This document shows, in pieces, positions 11,846 through 22,736 of a stretch of DNA of 48,335 nt (position 1 is its first letter; every line of letters begins with the position of its first letter). Below the pieces are notes generated by a model. It saw only the letters and a program-made list of their open reading frames with translations, was not told the origin of the DNA and ran no database searches. The DNA lies in assembly GCA_018398765.1 (NCBI GenBank), contig JAHBMJ010005556.1, forward strand, positions 1 through 48,335, given 5' to 3'. A program made the translations under genes and the position numbers. This DNA is from Chromera velia. Taxonomy: Eukaryota; Sar; Chromeraceae.

Positions 11846-12337
11846 TCAGACCGTCGTCTCTAGTCTGCAAGGGAGGGGCAAAATGCATGGCATCAACTCT
11901 GTCAGACTCTGTCCCTCTCTGTCTTTAGAAAATTTAAGCACGAGAGTATATGACGTGAAGAGGGTCATGGCCCTACTTCTGATGTCTTCCCTTAAGAACG
12001 ATGTGATCGGTCTGTTTAGTTTGTCTGACGGAGACGGCAAGACCTGCTCTTGCAGTCTGATGCCGGATAAGTAAGCAAGGTTTGCGGTAAATGCACTGAC
12101 CTCGTGGAAAGTCTGCAATTCCTGCCAGAATGCCTCCCTCAAACGGAGGCTGCCATGCAGGAGGCTGTCGACAGGAAGCCGCTGTGAATCAGAGATGGCA
12201 AAAAATTTAAAGCGATCTTGGGGATACGCCTGTTCTGCTTCCTTGCGTAAGGCGTCAGCGAAGTGGCTCTTCGGTGCATGGAGTGACCAATGCTGCCTGG
12301 TGGCAGGGCGACCAAGGCTCCTGAGGAGTGACGCCAT
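11846..12337 (-). CDS. Possible 163-residue protein of unknown function
   Basis: An uninterrupted frame runs from ATG at 12337 to TAG at 11846. Its composition looks protein-like and is not repeat-derived: mixed charged and hydrophobic residues, including KEAEQAYPQDRFKFFAIS near residue 32 and AYLSGIRLQEQVLPS near residue 87. It lies between the satellite and repeat R2 copy 2, a region full of relics, so it could be an exon, a small single-exon gene or a transposon-derived remnant. No signal peptide, membrane segment or known motif is visible. Splice sites were not needed to keep it open. Function unknown. Confidence 0.4.
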   Translation of the reverse strand: MASLLRSLGRPATRQHWSLHAPKSHFADALRKEAEQAYPQDRFKFFAISDSQRLPVDSLLHGSLRLREAFWQELQTFHEVSAFTANLAYLSGIRLQEQVLPSPSDKLNRPITSFLREDIRSRAMTLFTSYTLVLKFSKDREGQSLTELMPCILPLPCRLETTV

Positions 12338-12481
12338 TATGCTTGTAGCGCCCCTGAGGGGGAAAACTTAAAAGAACAGGAAAGGGCTGAGCTCAGTCAG
12401 GAACGCGGCAACTGTGTGAGTTACTGTGCAACAATGTGGGCGAGTGACGTTGTGACGTTATATCAGATTGCGTAAGATCGC

Positions 12482-12766
12482 GCAAACAAAAAAGGATCTC
12501 GATTTAAGAATCGAGTCCATCGCGATGAGAGCGAGAGGTGGAGTTCTTGGCTAGTTAAGTACGACTTAACTGCTTTCTCCAGCTTTTGATCGAATCGGTC
12601 AGTCGAGACGTCGAATTTATTCCCGTCTCGCCGCTTTTTGAAGCCGCGTCGGGATAAATTCGGGCTGGGCCGGTCCTTGGGCCCTAAGCCCACGGAATCG
12701 GCCGACTTGCTAAGCCTGACGAAGAACACTGGCTTTCATACGCGGAGCCTGCTAACGCCAACTCAT
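12482..12766. repeat. Dispersed repeat R2, second copy (285 bases)
   Basis: Same orientation and same length as 3131-3415. Only 3 mismatches fall in the first 205 bases, against 11 in the last 80. The two copies bracket the satellite at a distance of 9,351 bases. The same hairpins are present. Confidence 0.85.
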
Positions 12767-13340
12767 GCATGCATGGCCACGCGCGAGCGCGCGCAATTTG
12801 CGTGCGCCTCCGAAAATTCTCGTTTCTGCGCGATGCATGCATGCATGCATGCATTTAGACTCTGCATACATGTGATCTGCATGTGTCTCCGTCCATCTCT
12901 TACCCTCAGTGTGCCGTCAGACTTTGCCCATTCTCAGTCTCCCGTCTATTCCTTTTTCTCTTGTATTTGCGTATCTTGTCTGTTCCCTCTCCCTCTATCC
13001 GTTTCTGGTCTTGTTCAGTCTCCCGTAGTACGTCGCTTTTTTGACTGATTCCGTCTCTTGCTGTCTCCTTGAAGCAACAGAAGGGGAGACTCTTTATATT
13101 TTCTCAACTGGAAAACAACAGCATTTCTACTCGACCTGCCTCCTAGGTTTGCCTGCCGCCTGTCCACCAGGGTATTCTTCCTTTAAGGCTGTGAGCATGG
13201 ATCTGCCTGTACTGCATGTACGGCATCAGGCGTGTCTTTTTTTTTCTCTGACTGGAAAGACGAACATGAATTTTAAAAATAAATTATTGCGATCGTCTTT
13301 CTAATGCACCCTTCTTGGTCGCTCGTTGCGTGGTTGGATG
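12767..13340. other. Unassigned stretch starting with GCAT and GCGC repeats
   Basis: Positions 12767-12860 contain alternating purine-pyrimidine GCATGCAT and GCGCGAGCGCGCGC runs, flanked by another (GCAT)n. The rest is pyrimidine-rich sequence without a supported gene. Confidence 0.5.
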
Positions 13341-13760
13341 CTGGTTTAATGCTGCCTGTGTTCTATCGGGGACTGGATCACTGGTTTGGAGAGACGACAA
13401 AACAAGCAAACTGGAGAATGGGTGAGTGCATGGACCAAGTTTCGAATGTGAATTTTGTTCCTGTTGTTCTTGTTTGGAGACACGATAAAACAGACCCAGC
13501 AGACTTGCAACCACTTTCTTCCATAAGCATTTGCTATAGCTTGGGCGGAGAAGAAAGGAATGTGGGGTCTTTCAGCATGGACTCCTTCTGCTGTCGTTGA
13601 GGGACACACAGGGCACACATGTGCCGTCAATGATGACCACGTGGCGGTGATGGGCGTGCGTTTTACATTTGGTGCGGGTGTGAGCACACGTACGGGCGTT
13701 GAGGTTTACTTGAATGATATCCATATTCCATCCTTCCCACGTCTTTGCCCGCGTTATGAA
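13340..13760 (-). pseudogene. Possible DDE transposase relic (PIF/Harbinger-like)
   Basis: In two different minus-strand frames, about 13640-13660 reads VVIIDGTCVPC and about 13515-13575 reads HIPFFSAQAIANAYGR. The first resembles the IDGTHVP motif of DDE_Tnp_4 nucleases and the second resembles the KGFYSxNVQAxxDxxGR segment that follows it. The frame change between them, a stop codon, and the absence of a recognisable second Asp block or Glu block imply a dead fragment if the match is real. Similarity was judged by eye only and could be chance. Confidence 0.25.
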
Positions 13761-14208
13761 GATTTTGGTCTCTTTTTGTACTTTAGAGGCAAAAGAATTG
13801 CTTTTCTGTCATCTTTGACTCCGCTTTTTCTGATGACGCCCCTCTTTCTTTCCTTGACCTGATTTTTCTGCAGGTGTTGCCAAGAAAATACTGGCCACCC
13901 AGGTGTTGTACATGCCTGTGTCAACTGCCCTCTTCCTTCTGGTCACTCCGCTGTTGGAAGTTCTGGTTGGAACGGTAGGGAGACGGGGACTGTTCTTTGC
14001 AAGGGCACGCCCTTCAAAATTAGCCACTGCCCTGCGTCTGCCGTAGTCTGCCGTTTGTACGTGAAGTGAACTGTATGATGCCAATAGTGCTACCTCCCTG
14101 TATGCTCGTCAAGACTTCGACCTGCTCAGGCGGTTGTTTAGTGATTCAACAGTGAATTCAGTGAGTCAGCCAGTCACGTTCTTTTTGCACTGCTCTGCTC
14201 TTGCCAAG

Positions 14209-15584
14209 ATGTCGACAAGAAACACAGCAGCTCTCGCTGCCGTCCGGAAAGAGCTGGAGGCTGTGGCCGTGAGTCTGTTGGAGGTTGCCGGGATAGTCCG
14301 AAACATGGGGAGGATTTTGAAGACCTACAATGTCCCTCCTGTCAGTGACGGTGAGGGAGACGGGTCTACCTCTGACTCGGATTTGGGGCCTGGCCTCCCC
14401 CCTCATCCCCCGGCGGCTGCGGCTGCTGCAGATGGCCCTCCTGTGGTGTCCCCTCAGGAGAGTGCTGCCCTTGCCTATAGGCCCTTGCAGAGCTGAGGCA
14501 GTAGGTGGAGATGATGAGGAAGGGGGCCAGAGTGTAACTGAACAGGATCATGAACGCCCGGTACTGTATGGACCTCTCACCACTCTTCACGTGTGATATC
14601 GGGAACGTGATTCGGTCTTTTGCACCGGTCGGGGCTGAACAGCTGTACGAGATGCTTGATGAGTTTTTTGAAGTAGAGAAGTGGGAGGAGGGGGAGGAGA
14701 GGAGGGTAAAAAGGGAGGACCTTGCCTTTCTCCTTCATGTGGGGGTGGATATGGACGGGTTGGTGGACAGTGAAACAGCGCTGATCAAGGCTGTGATAGC
14801 AACGAGCTTTGAAGCAGTGAAAATTTTAATAGAAACAGGGGCAGGGGTTAGTATGAGGAATTCTATCAGTAACTCCGCCCTGCACATTGGAGGGATCGCA
14901 TTTGAGATTGCAGAGTTTCTGGTTTCCTGTGGGGCAGACGTGAATGCAGAGAACTGCGACGGGCGGCAGCCCCTTTCGCTAGCTGCACAACGCAACCAGA
15001 CGGATGTGATCGATCTGTACCTGAAACACGGTGCAGCCATCAATGCAGTAGATGAGGAGGGGGATATGGCCCTCCATGCAGCTGCTATGACGGGTTAAAG
15101 AGATGCAGCACAGCTGTTCCTTAACCGTGGTGCTGACTGTGACGTAACGAAGAAAAGTGGGTTCACACCACTGCGCCTAACCGCCATTCCGTACGATAAT
15201 GCCCCAACCGACGACAAAGACATGGCCGAGCTTCTCATTTCTCGTGGGGCGAATGTAAATGTCATATTAACAAATTTTCCCAGAAGTTCGATCCTTCACC
15301 TGGCAGCTCTGAGCGGGTCTGCAGACGTTCTTGAGCTTCTGCTTGAGAACGGGGCAGACCTGCACGCGACAGATGACCATGGATAGACTGCTCTGCATTA
15401 TGTCGCTGACACTTGTGATGAAGAAAGCCACGTCGAGGAGAAGAAGCTGCGGATCGTTCAGTTCCTCGTTTCGAGGGGCATCGATACGGGGGCCTTGACT
15501 GATGGGGGAGACACGGCACGTGGGATAGCAGAGATGCAGAGATCACAGAACTCGTCAATCTGCACTTTTCTTGCTGGTATATAA
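14209..15584 (+). pseudogene. Ankyrin-repeat gene, disabled
   Basis: From ATG at 14209 the first frame gives an Ala/Leu-rich N-terminus (TRNTAALAAVRKELEAVAVS) followed by an Asp/Ser- and Pro/Ala-rich linker. The frame then changes near 14490 and again near 14560. From 14550 onward there are about eight ankyrin-type units, with hallmarks such as SALHIGG, GADVNAEN, PLSLAAQRNQ, HGAAINAVDEEG, ILHLAALSGS and LLLENGADLHATDDHG. Two in-frame stops, TAA at 15096 and TAG at 15384, interrupt repeats that continue in the same frame on the far side to TAA at 15582. At 15384 a Trp or Gln codon is expected. There are no introns. An A-rich tract at 15643-15666 lies about 60 bases after the last stop, which is compatible with a retrocopied mRNA. 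Confidence 0.8.
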
Positions 15585-16040
15585 CCCCTGTGCAGCAGGA
15601 GCAGCCTGAGCAGCAGCAGTGATATCATAAAAACATGGTTACACAAAAAAAAACAAAACAAAAACTGGTTGCATACTAGGTTGCATATACACTTACAATG
15701 GAACGCCCCGCCCTGCTAGCTCTGGCGACAGATAGATATAGCGGGAAGGCCCTAGGGCGGAACATATCAATCAATCAAAATCAATCAATCAATTGCCAAT
15801 TTTGAATGAATGTTGAACTACTAGTAGATGTTGATTTTTTTTTAAAAAAAATAATAACAATTTTTTAACTATATATATCATTTTTTTAAAAAAATCTTCT
15901 TATTTCTTGAATTCTATTTTAAAAACTTTCTAAAAAGTTTTCAAAATTAAAAATTAGTATTTGAAACATGCAACGAAACTTAAATACTCAAACATGTGGC
16001 TCCGAGGTCGCGGTAGAAGTTACATGCTGCGTGATATCAT
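15585..16040. other. AT-rich flank of the ankyrin relic
   Basis: Contains the A-rich tract at 15643-15666, several AATC repeats at 15768-15795 and long A/T runs at 15830-15960. No gene was seen. Confidence 0.6.
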
Positions 16041-16041
<1 letters not shown>

Positions 16042-16111
<70 letters not shown>

Positions 16112-16152
16112 ACACACACACGAACACACACACGAACACACACACGAACACG

Positions 16153-16223
<71 letters not shown>

Positions 16224-16315
16224 GGAAAGACTATATGTTTCTTCTTCTTCTCCCTCCTTTTCTTCATGAACACAGACAGACAGACACACACAGACCGATA
16301 CACACAGACAGACCG

Positions 16316-16380
<65 letters not shown>

Positions 16381-16515
16381 CAGAGACAGACAGACAGACA
16401 CAAAGACAGACAGACAGATAGACAGAGAGACAGAGAGACAGACAGACACAAAGACAGACAGACAGACAGAGAGAGAGACAGACAGACACAAAGACAGACA
16501 GACAGACAGACAGAC

Positions 16516-16554
<39 letters not shown>

Positions 16555-16557
16555 GAC

Positions 16558-16602
<45 letters not shown>

Positions 16603-16617
16603 CTCAGACACTCAGAC
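16042..16617. repeat. Compound CA / GA / CAGA microsatellite cluster
   Basis: Successive CA, CACGAA, CA, GA, CAGACAGA, CA and GA blocks. The long Cys/Val and Ser/Leu frames across it are artefacts of the repeats. Positions 16618-16826 are unique sequence without a gene. Confidence 0.95.
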
Positions 16618-17121
16618 ATAGAATTGTACTAAAAACGACCCCTTCATAAATCAAAGATACTTCTTAGTCTAGTTTACTCAAGTAAACTTGAACAATGTCA
16701 TTTCCCACATGTTTGCCCTTGACGACGTTGACGGAAGACCCAAATCAATGACCAAACCGCAAACCCGTTTTTAAAAATCCAAGAATTTGGGCGGGCACCT
16801 ATACAGGCGTGCACTCAAAAAAGGTTGAGAAAGACAACAATACGGGCAGACACCAGACACATGCACCAGACTATGGGGAGGACGTTGTGCTGAAGGAAAC
16901 AGAAGGCGGTGTGAACCCAAAGAAACTAAAAGTTGTGGCAATGCCCATGAATTCTCATCAGCATATCGTCTGTTGCATCACACACGACCCCCCGGCCATG
17001 CAGTTGAGCCAGACAGACAGACAGACGGGTGCACGGGTCTGTTTCCTGTTTGCATGCTGCTCTCTCTTTCTGCTTTCTTCTCTCGGTTGCTGCTCTCTCT
17101 TTCAAAACATTTGTTTGCTTC

Positions 17122-20100
17122 TCACGCCCCATGAACTTTCTGTCGGCCTTTTTTTTTGGTGTTCTTCTTTTTTGCTTTCTTCTTCTTGTTCTGTCTTTTG
17201 TCCCACCAGTTTCTCTCCCCCCCCCCTGGCTCCTCCTCTTCCCCTTCACCCAGAAGTGCCAACGTGAGTGAGTGCGGAGTTTCCTCTTCCTCTTCCTCCC
17301 CTTCTTCCTCCAGTCCCCCCACAGGATCGTTTCGGGAAGAAGAGAAAGAAGAGGTAGGACCTAGTGAGTCGTCCTCTCTGACAAAAGACATCGTTTCTTT
17401 CTTCTGTCTGTTGGGAGGCAACACCTCCTCAAGAAAAGAGGCAGAAAGCATCGAAGACGAAGAGGGACGAACGAAACTGCTTGTGGGTGGGTCGAGAGCA
17501 GAGTCGTTCTCCTCCTCCTCCTCTTCTCTTTTTGCGACAGAAAAAGAAGAGCCCGAGGTCAAAAAATCTGGAAATAAATCTTGATCCTGTCTGTCCCGCC
17601 TCTCCCCCCTGCTGTGTTTCTCAGAGCGAGAATCAGGATCGAAGGAAGAAGGAGCATACAACTTTCCCACTCCGCTTTCAGTCTCTTCAAAATTATCAGC
17701 TTCATCTCCTCCAACTAGCCCTCCTACGTTCGCCTTTTGAAAAATGTTCTCTTCCTCCTCCCCCCCCTCATCTGCTGAGTCCTCCTGCAGACCACCACCC
17801 CGTCTTTTTTGTGAAAAAATCGATGACCCCCCTTCTGTTTTCCTGCCCCTCGCTTCCTTCAATCTCGCCTCATAGAGAGAAAGTGGACGAGAAAGGGGAG
17901 TGGAAAGGTCCTCTTCTTCATCTGTCTCTGTCTCCACCCCCTCCTTATGATCGCTACTCACTGCATGCACTGGGTTTGTCTCCTGAAACAACAACGACCT
18001 GAGCGGGAACGCGGGAGAGGCGTGGGGATCCGCCTGGGCCCCCCCCAGTGCCGAGAGGGGCATGCCGGGGCCTTGAGGGAGAAGGGAGAGGCCTGAAAGA
18101 GAGAATGCCGGAGGGGTCTGGGCGCTTTGTTTCTTTCTTTCACGAAACCCAAACATCTCACCAAGCCCGTCGTCCTCCTCGTCCTCTTCCTCCTCATCTT
18201 CCTCCTCCTCCTCCCCCCCCTCAACCAGAACGTCCTCTGCCATGTGGTCATAAAAAGACTCCCACTTCTGCAGGCAGAGAGAGGGAGGCAGAGGGAGGGA
18301 GGGGGAAGGGGGGGAGGTCAGAACACTGAGGTATCGCAAAGAAGAGAGAGAACGCCGAAACAATCAGAACAGCAGCACATACGCAAAGAGAGAGAGAATT
18401 GAAATGCGGCAGATCGGATGGACCCCCCCAGAGAGAGCGGCAGGCCCTAGTTGTAGTTTGAATTCAAAATGTCCCAACTAGCTAGAAAACAAATGTCTGT
18501 CTTTACTTTCATACATGATTTTTTTCCTGCGCTTCTGTATGAAAGTAAATGCATGCATTGAATTAAAAATGTACCAATAGATAGAAAAGAAACGTCCGTC
18601 GTGTCGTTTCAGAAGACGACCTCATGGACAACAACCGGAAGGAAACTGGACAAAAATCCCGAATGAACATGCTTCCTTCAGATTCCTCCACAGAAACACG
18701 CCGTTGAATAAAGCTCACGCCCGGCTTTCTTCTGGGCTTTCTCTTGCGACACCTTTTGCAGACCGGGTAACCGTATGCACTAGCGGGGAAAAATGATGTG
18801 TTGCCAGCATTCGCCTTTCTCTTTTTCACATGGAATCTTATTCTCATATTGGAACTCGACAGAAAAAAGTGAGGCCAAACATACAAAAGAGAAGACAAGC
18901 AGACCTTTCCAGGATTTCTCTTTGCTTCCATGGCTGCCCGAAGCCTCTTCATCCTCTCCCTCGCCTGTTTGGTTTTCCTGCCGTCCTGTTTCCTTTTCAT
19001 CTCGCCCCCGCCAGATGCTGCTCTTGTCTTCGCAGCCATCACCAGGTGATACTTCTGCAGTGCCACGAACAGAACGGGGAGCAGGAAGGGGGAAAAAAAG
19101 AGAGCACAGAGGACATCAGCGCCGGTGAAGGAGAGAATAGACGCAACCATCAGAAGGAAGGTGCGCCCCAAAACTTTTTGTTCTCTTTTGCGTTTCGAAA
19201 ATTTGACAGACGGCTGCTTGTCTGCAAACGGAAACAGACGCAGGGACAGAAACAGAGCGAGCGAGAGAAATTGATCGGTGGTTGAAAAAACAGAGACAAC
19301 AGAAGAGACACAGAACAGCCCCCCCCCTCACCCACCCACCCACCTGCACAGAAGTGAGAAGCTTCCCACGCATCCGGGGGTTTGACCACTGCACGGACAC
19401 GGGGGCACAGAGAGAGAGAGAGAGAGAGAGATCAGATTCTTTTGTTTGCCTCTGTGCTGGTCTTTTTCTTCGCTTTGCCGGGTGCTTTCCTTTCTTCCAG
19501 TCTTGCCTTTTTCGTGCTTGACAGAGAGAGAGTGAGGACCTGCCTGCCTCTGCAAGAGGGCTTTCGATGGCAGCTTTGTTCCCCCTTCTCTCTTTCACTT
19601 TTGAACACTTCTCTGATGCTGGCTGCCCTCTGTCTCTTCTATGTGCGTGCGTGTGCCTGTGCGTGTGTCAGCCTGTCTAACTTCCTCCCGCTGCCAGCAA
19701 TCAAGAGAACGATCGAACATCCTTCTTCGAGGCCGCCCCCGCACTGACGACATCACACCTCCCCCCTCCCTCCTGCGTGATCCCAGTGACTCACCGCAGC
19801 CCTCATCGCCGTGCTAACCTGCAAACAAACAAAGAGCAACACACAAGAAAGAATCATCGTTTGGCCATTGTACACAATATGATTAAATGGAGGCAAAGAC
19901 AAATTAGTACATTGGCTGTTCCCCATCTCACACACATTTGCCAACCGGCACTGAAGAACCAATCAAAAAAGGAAGATCGACATGGTCTTTAACTGACATC
20001 CCCAGAATAAATGAGTCAAGGGGCGAAAATGACACATATTGTTGAACATCGGCAAACGATTCTAAAGTCGAAGAGAGACAGACGCACAGAACACTGGGTT

Positions 20101-20683
20101 TTTATCAGAGAAACATCGATCCTTCTCGGATGCAGAGGGAGAAAGCGAGAAAGACTCTGTGGCGTTTTTATGCCTGCCTCTTTGTATCTGGACGCGTTTG
20201 TCTGTGCTGTGGCTGGGGTGGATTTGGGAGACTTCGAGGTTGTCCCTCCCACCAGAGGCATCCCTAAACAAAGAAACAACCAACAAGGAAACGCCTCCAA
20301 CAAAGAAGCCATACTCAACTCACCCTCTGCCGATACTCGTCGGGAACCCGCTGCAAAGAAGTCAGTCAGATCAAGCAACAAGTGGGAATTGAGGGAGGGA
20401 GGAAGGAAGAAAAAACAAAACAGAGACAGAGACTTGCCCTCAAATGTTACGTAGACACACGCTAGAAGGTCGATCAAGATTGAGAGCAGACCAGGAACGA
20501 AAGAGGCGGGAAATAGGAGAGACACGCAGGGAGAAAGGCAAGAAAGGTGAGGAGGGACGGAAGAGAGTCAGATTTGGATGGCTGGGTAAGGGAGTGAGTG
20601 GGAGGGGAGGGAGAAGATACGGGGCAAAGGAGGAGGGAGGAGATGGAACAGCACTTCACACAGCTTCGCCAAAAACACACACA

Positions 20684-20735
<52 letters not shown>

Positions 20736-22453
20736 ACGACGAGCTTTGGGGGCCTCACTTAGCTCTGTCTTTGGTCTGATGGAGACAAACAAACAAGTAC
20801 CCACCTTTCTCTCTGTTCTCTTTCTGAGGGACTCCAGAAGGTCTTTGCAAAGAGTGTTGGCGTATTTGTGGATGAGGGTCTTGCGTTTCTGTGAGTGGGG
20901 TTTTCGACTCTGCAACCAAACAAGCATGTAAGAAAGTTCCTTCCTTCCTTTCTTGCAAAAGAAGGGTCTTGCTGTGCTCTTGATTCTTCCGACGAAGATG
21001 ATGTCGGAGCGTTTTCTCTTCGCAGAAGTTTGACTCAACTCATGTTAAGTGACCAAAACAAAAATTCGATACAAACTCCTTGGTTACAACTCTTGAGAGG
21101 CAGAAAAACAGTACAACAAAACATACAGGGGAAACCGAGAGACAGGAGTCAAGTCGAAAGAAAGGAACACACGGAGGGAGATTGTCTTCTATTCAACATT
21201 CTTCCCTTCTTTTCTCTTCTGTCAACCAATTTATTTCTGGATCACGCCCCTCGATGGCCACTTGCTTGACATGCTCCCTTCCCCTTCCCTTGAGTTTCCC
21301 CCAAGCTGCACGTACCCTTTCTATTCTTCTGATTTCCTTCCAGTCCTCCAGGGAGACGCCCATCTCTTCGGCCTCCCTCTGGATCGCCTCGTCCCTCTTC
21401 TTCTGTGCTCTTCGGATCCCCTCAATGCCCTTCAAATGACCTTTTCTCTTCTCCGTCTGCACATTCGAATCAAAAAGGGACACCCACACCCACACACACA
21501 TGGGGGCAATTTTGTTATTGCTATTGTTTGTTGTTGCATAGATTCATGTGGATTCTGTGTGATCAAAAGGCAAAAGTGTACCGTCTTTTCGGTGCCTTGA
21601 GGTGCTCTGTATGGAAAAGAGAGGGGAACTTCGATGTTTACAGCACTCAATCTGAGTGACGGGCTCCTGTTGAAATTAAGCACACGCACATATGTAACGT
21701 TGACACGAATGTATATCTCTATAAATGCACTGAGGAAATGGAATGATCAAAAACTGTTGTTCATGCAGTGAAGACGCACACACAAGAAGGAAGGACCCCC
21801 CCCCCATGTACCGCACAGGCAAAGAAACCAACAAACGAACCAACGGACATTTTTTCTCAGCCGAGACAGTTCCGATTCCGGAAGCTGCCCCTCATACTCC
21901 TGCAACAGCCGCTCCTTCTCGCTGAGGGGACCGCGCTGCACATACAGGCGAACACTTATTGATACACACACACACGCGCGCGCGCGCGCGCGTGCGCGTG
22001 CGCGCGCACCCGGACGCATGGTCGATGGCACTCACAGAGACACAAATATACTTTCACAGACAAAAAGAGAGGGCGTGTGGGAGAGACGGTGAAACCGCAT
22101 GGAAAACCGTCAATGGGAGGACGAGCAGCTGAACAGAATGGAGGCGTCAAACACCCAGAATGGAGTGGAATTGCATTGCCAGAGAGCTAGGTCAGGCAAG
22201 TCATGCCCCCCCTGCCACCCCACCCCGACACACACCCGGGCCACGCGTCGAAGTTCCGCCAACTGGTCCCTCGTCAGGCCGAGGCTTCGAGCCTCCTTCT
22301 CCAACTTCGCGTGTCTGTTTTTTGTTATGTATTGCTCTTGTCGTCTAAGTGGTCTTTCGAGCCCGGACCGGACTTTGTCTGGGAGTCGAGAGAGAATGGA
22401 CTTGAACTTCTCGAGGAGACGGCAACGCTCTTTGTGGGCACCCCTCTGCGGAG

Positions 22454-22492
<39 letters not shown>

Positions 22493-22665
22493 AGGAACCC
22501 GATTTCTTCGCAAAAAGAAGAGCTTTGAAAACGAAGCCTTTTCAGCGTCGTTTGCCGGTTCGCCTGTTTTGTCTTTTGCGACTTGTTGAAAAGTCGTGAG
22601 GGCAGCCTTTTGTTGGAGCATTTTTGGTTGGCTTGATGAACGTATGATCGTCAAAAGCTTCCGAG

Positions 22666-22736
<71 letters not shown>

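Noticed and set aside
3131-12766. R2 copies as long terminal repeats of a retrotransposon containing the satellite
   Set aside because: No TG...CA ends, no target duplication, no primer-binding site, and no gag or pol coding between them.
16020-16619. Cys/Val-rich and Ser/Leu-rich ORFs of about 190 codons
   Set aside because: They are translations of CA, GA and CAGA microsatellites.
17156-18402. Plus-strand ORFs opposite the last exon of gene B
   Set aside because: They are shadows of acidic and Ser-rich codons on the minus strand, which has matching splice phase and a clear stop.
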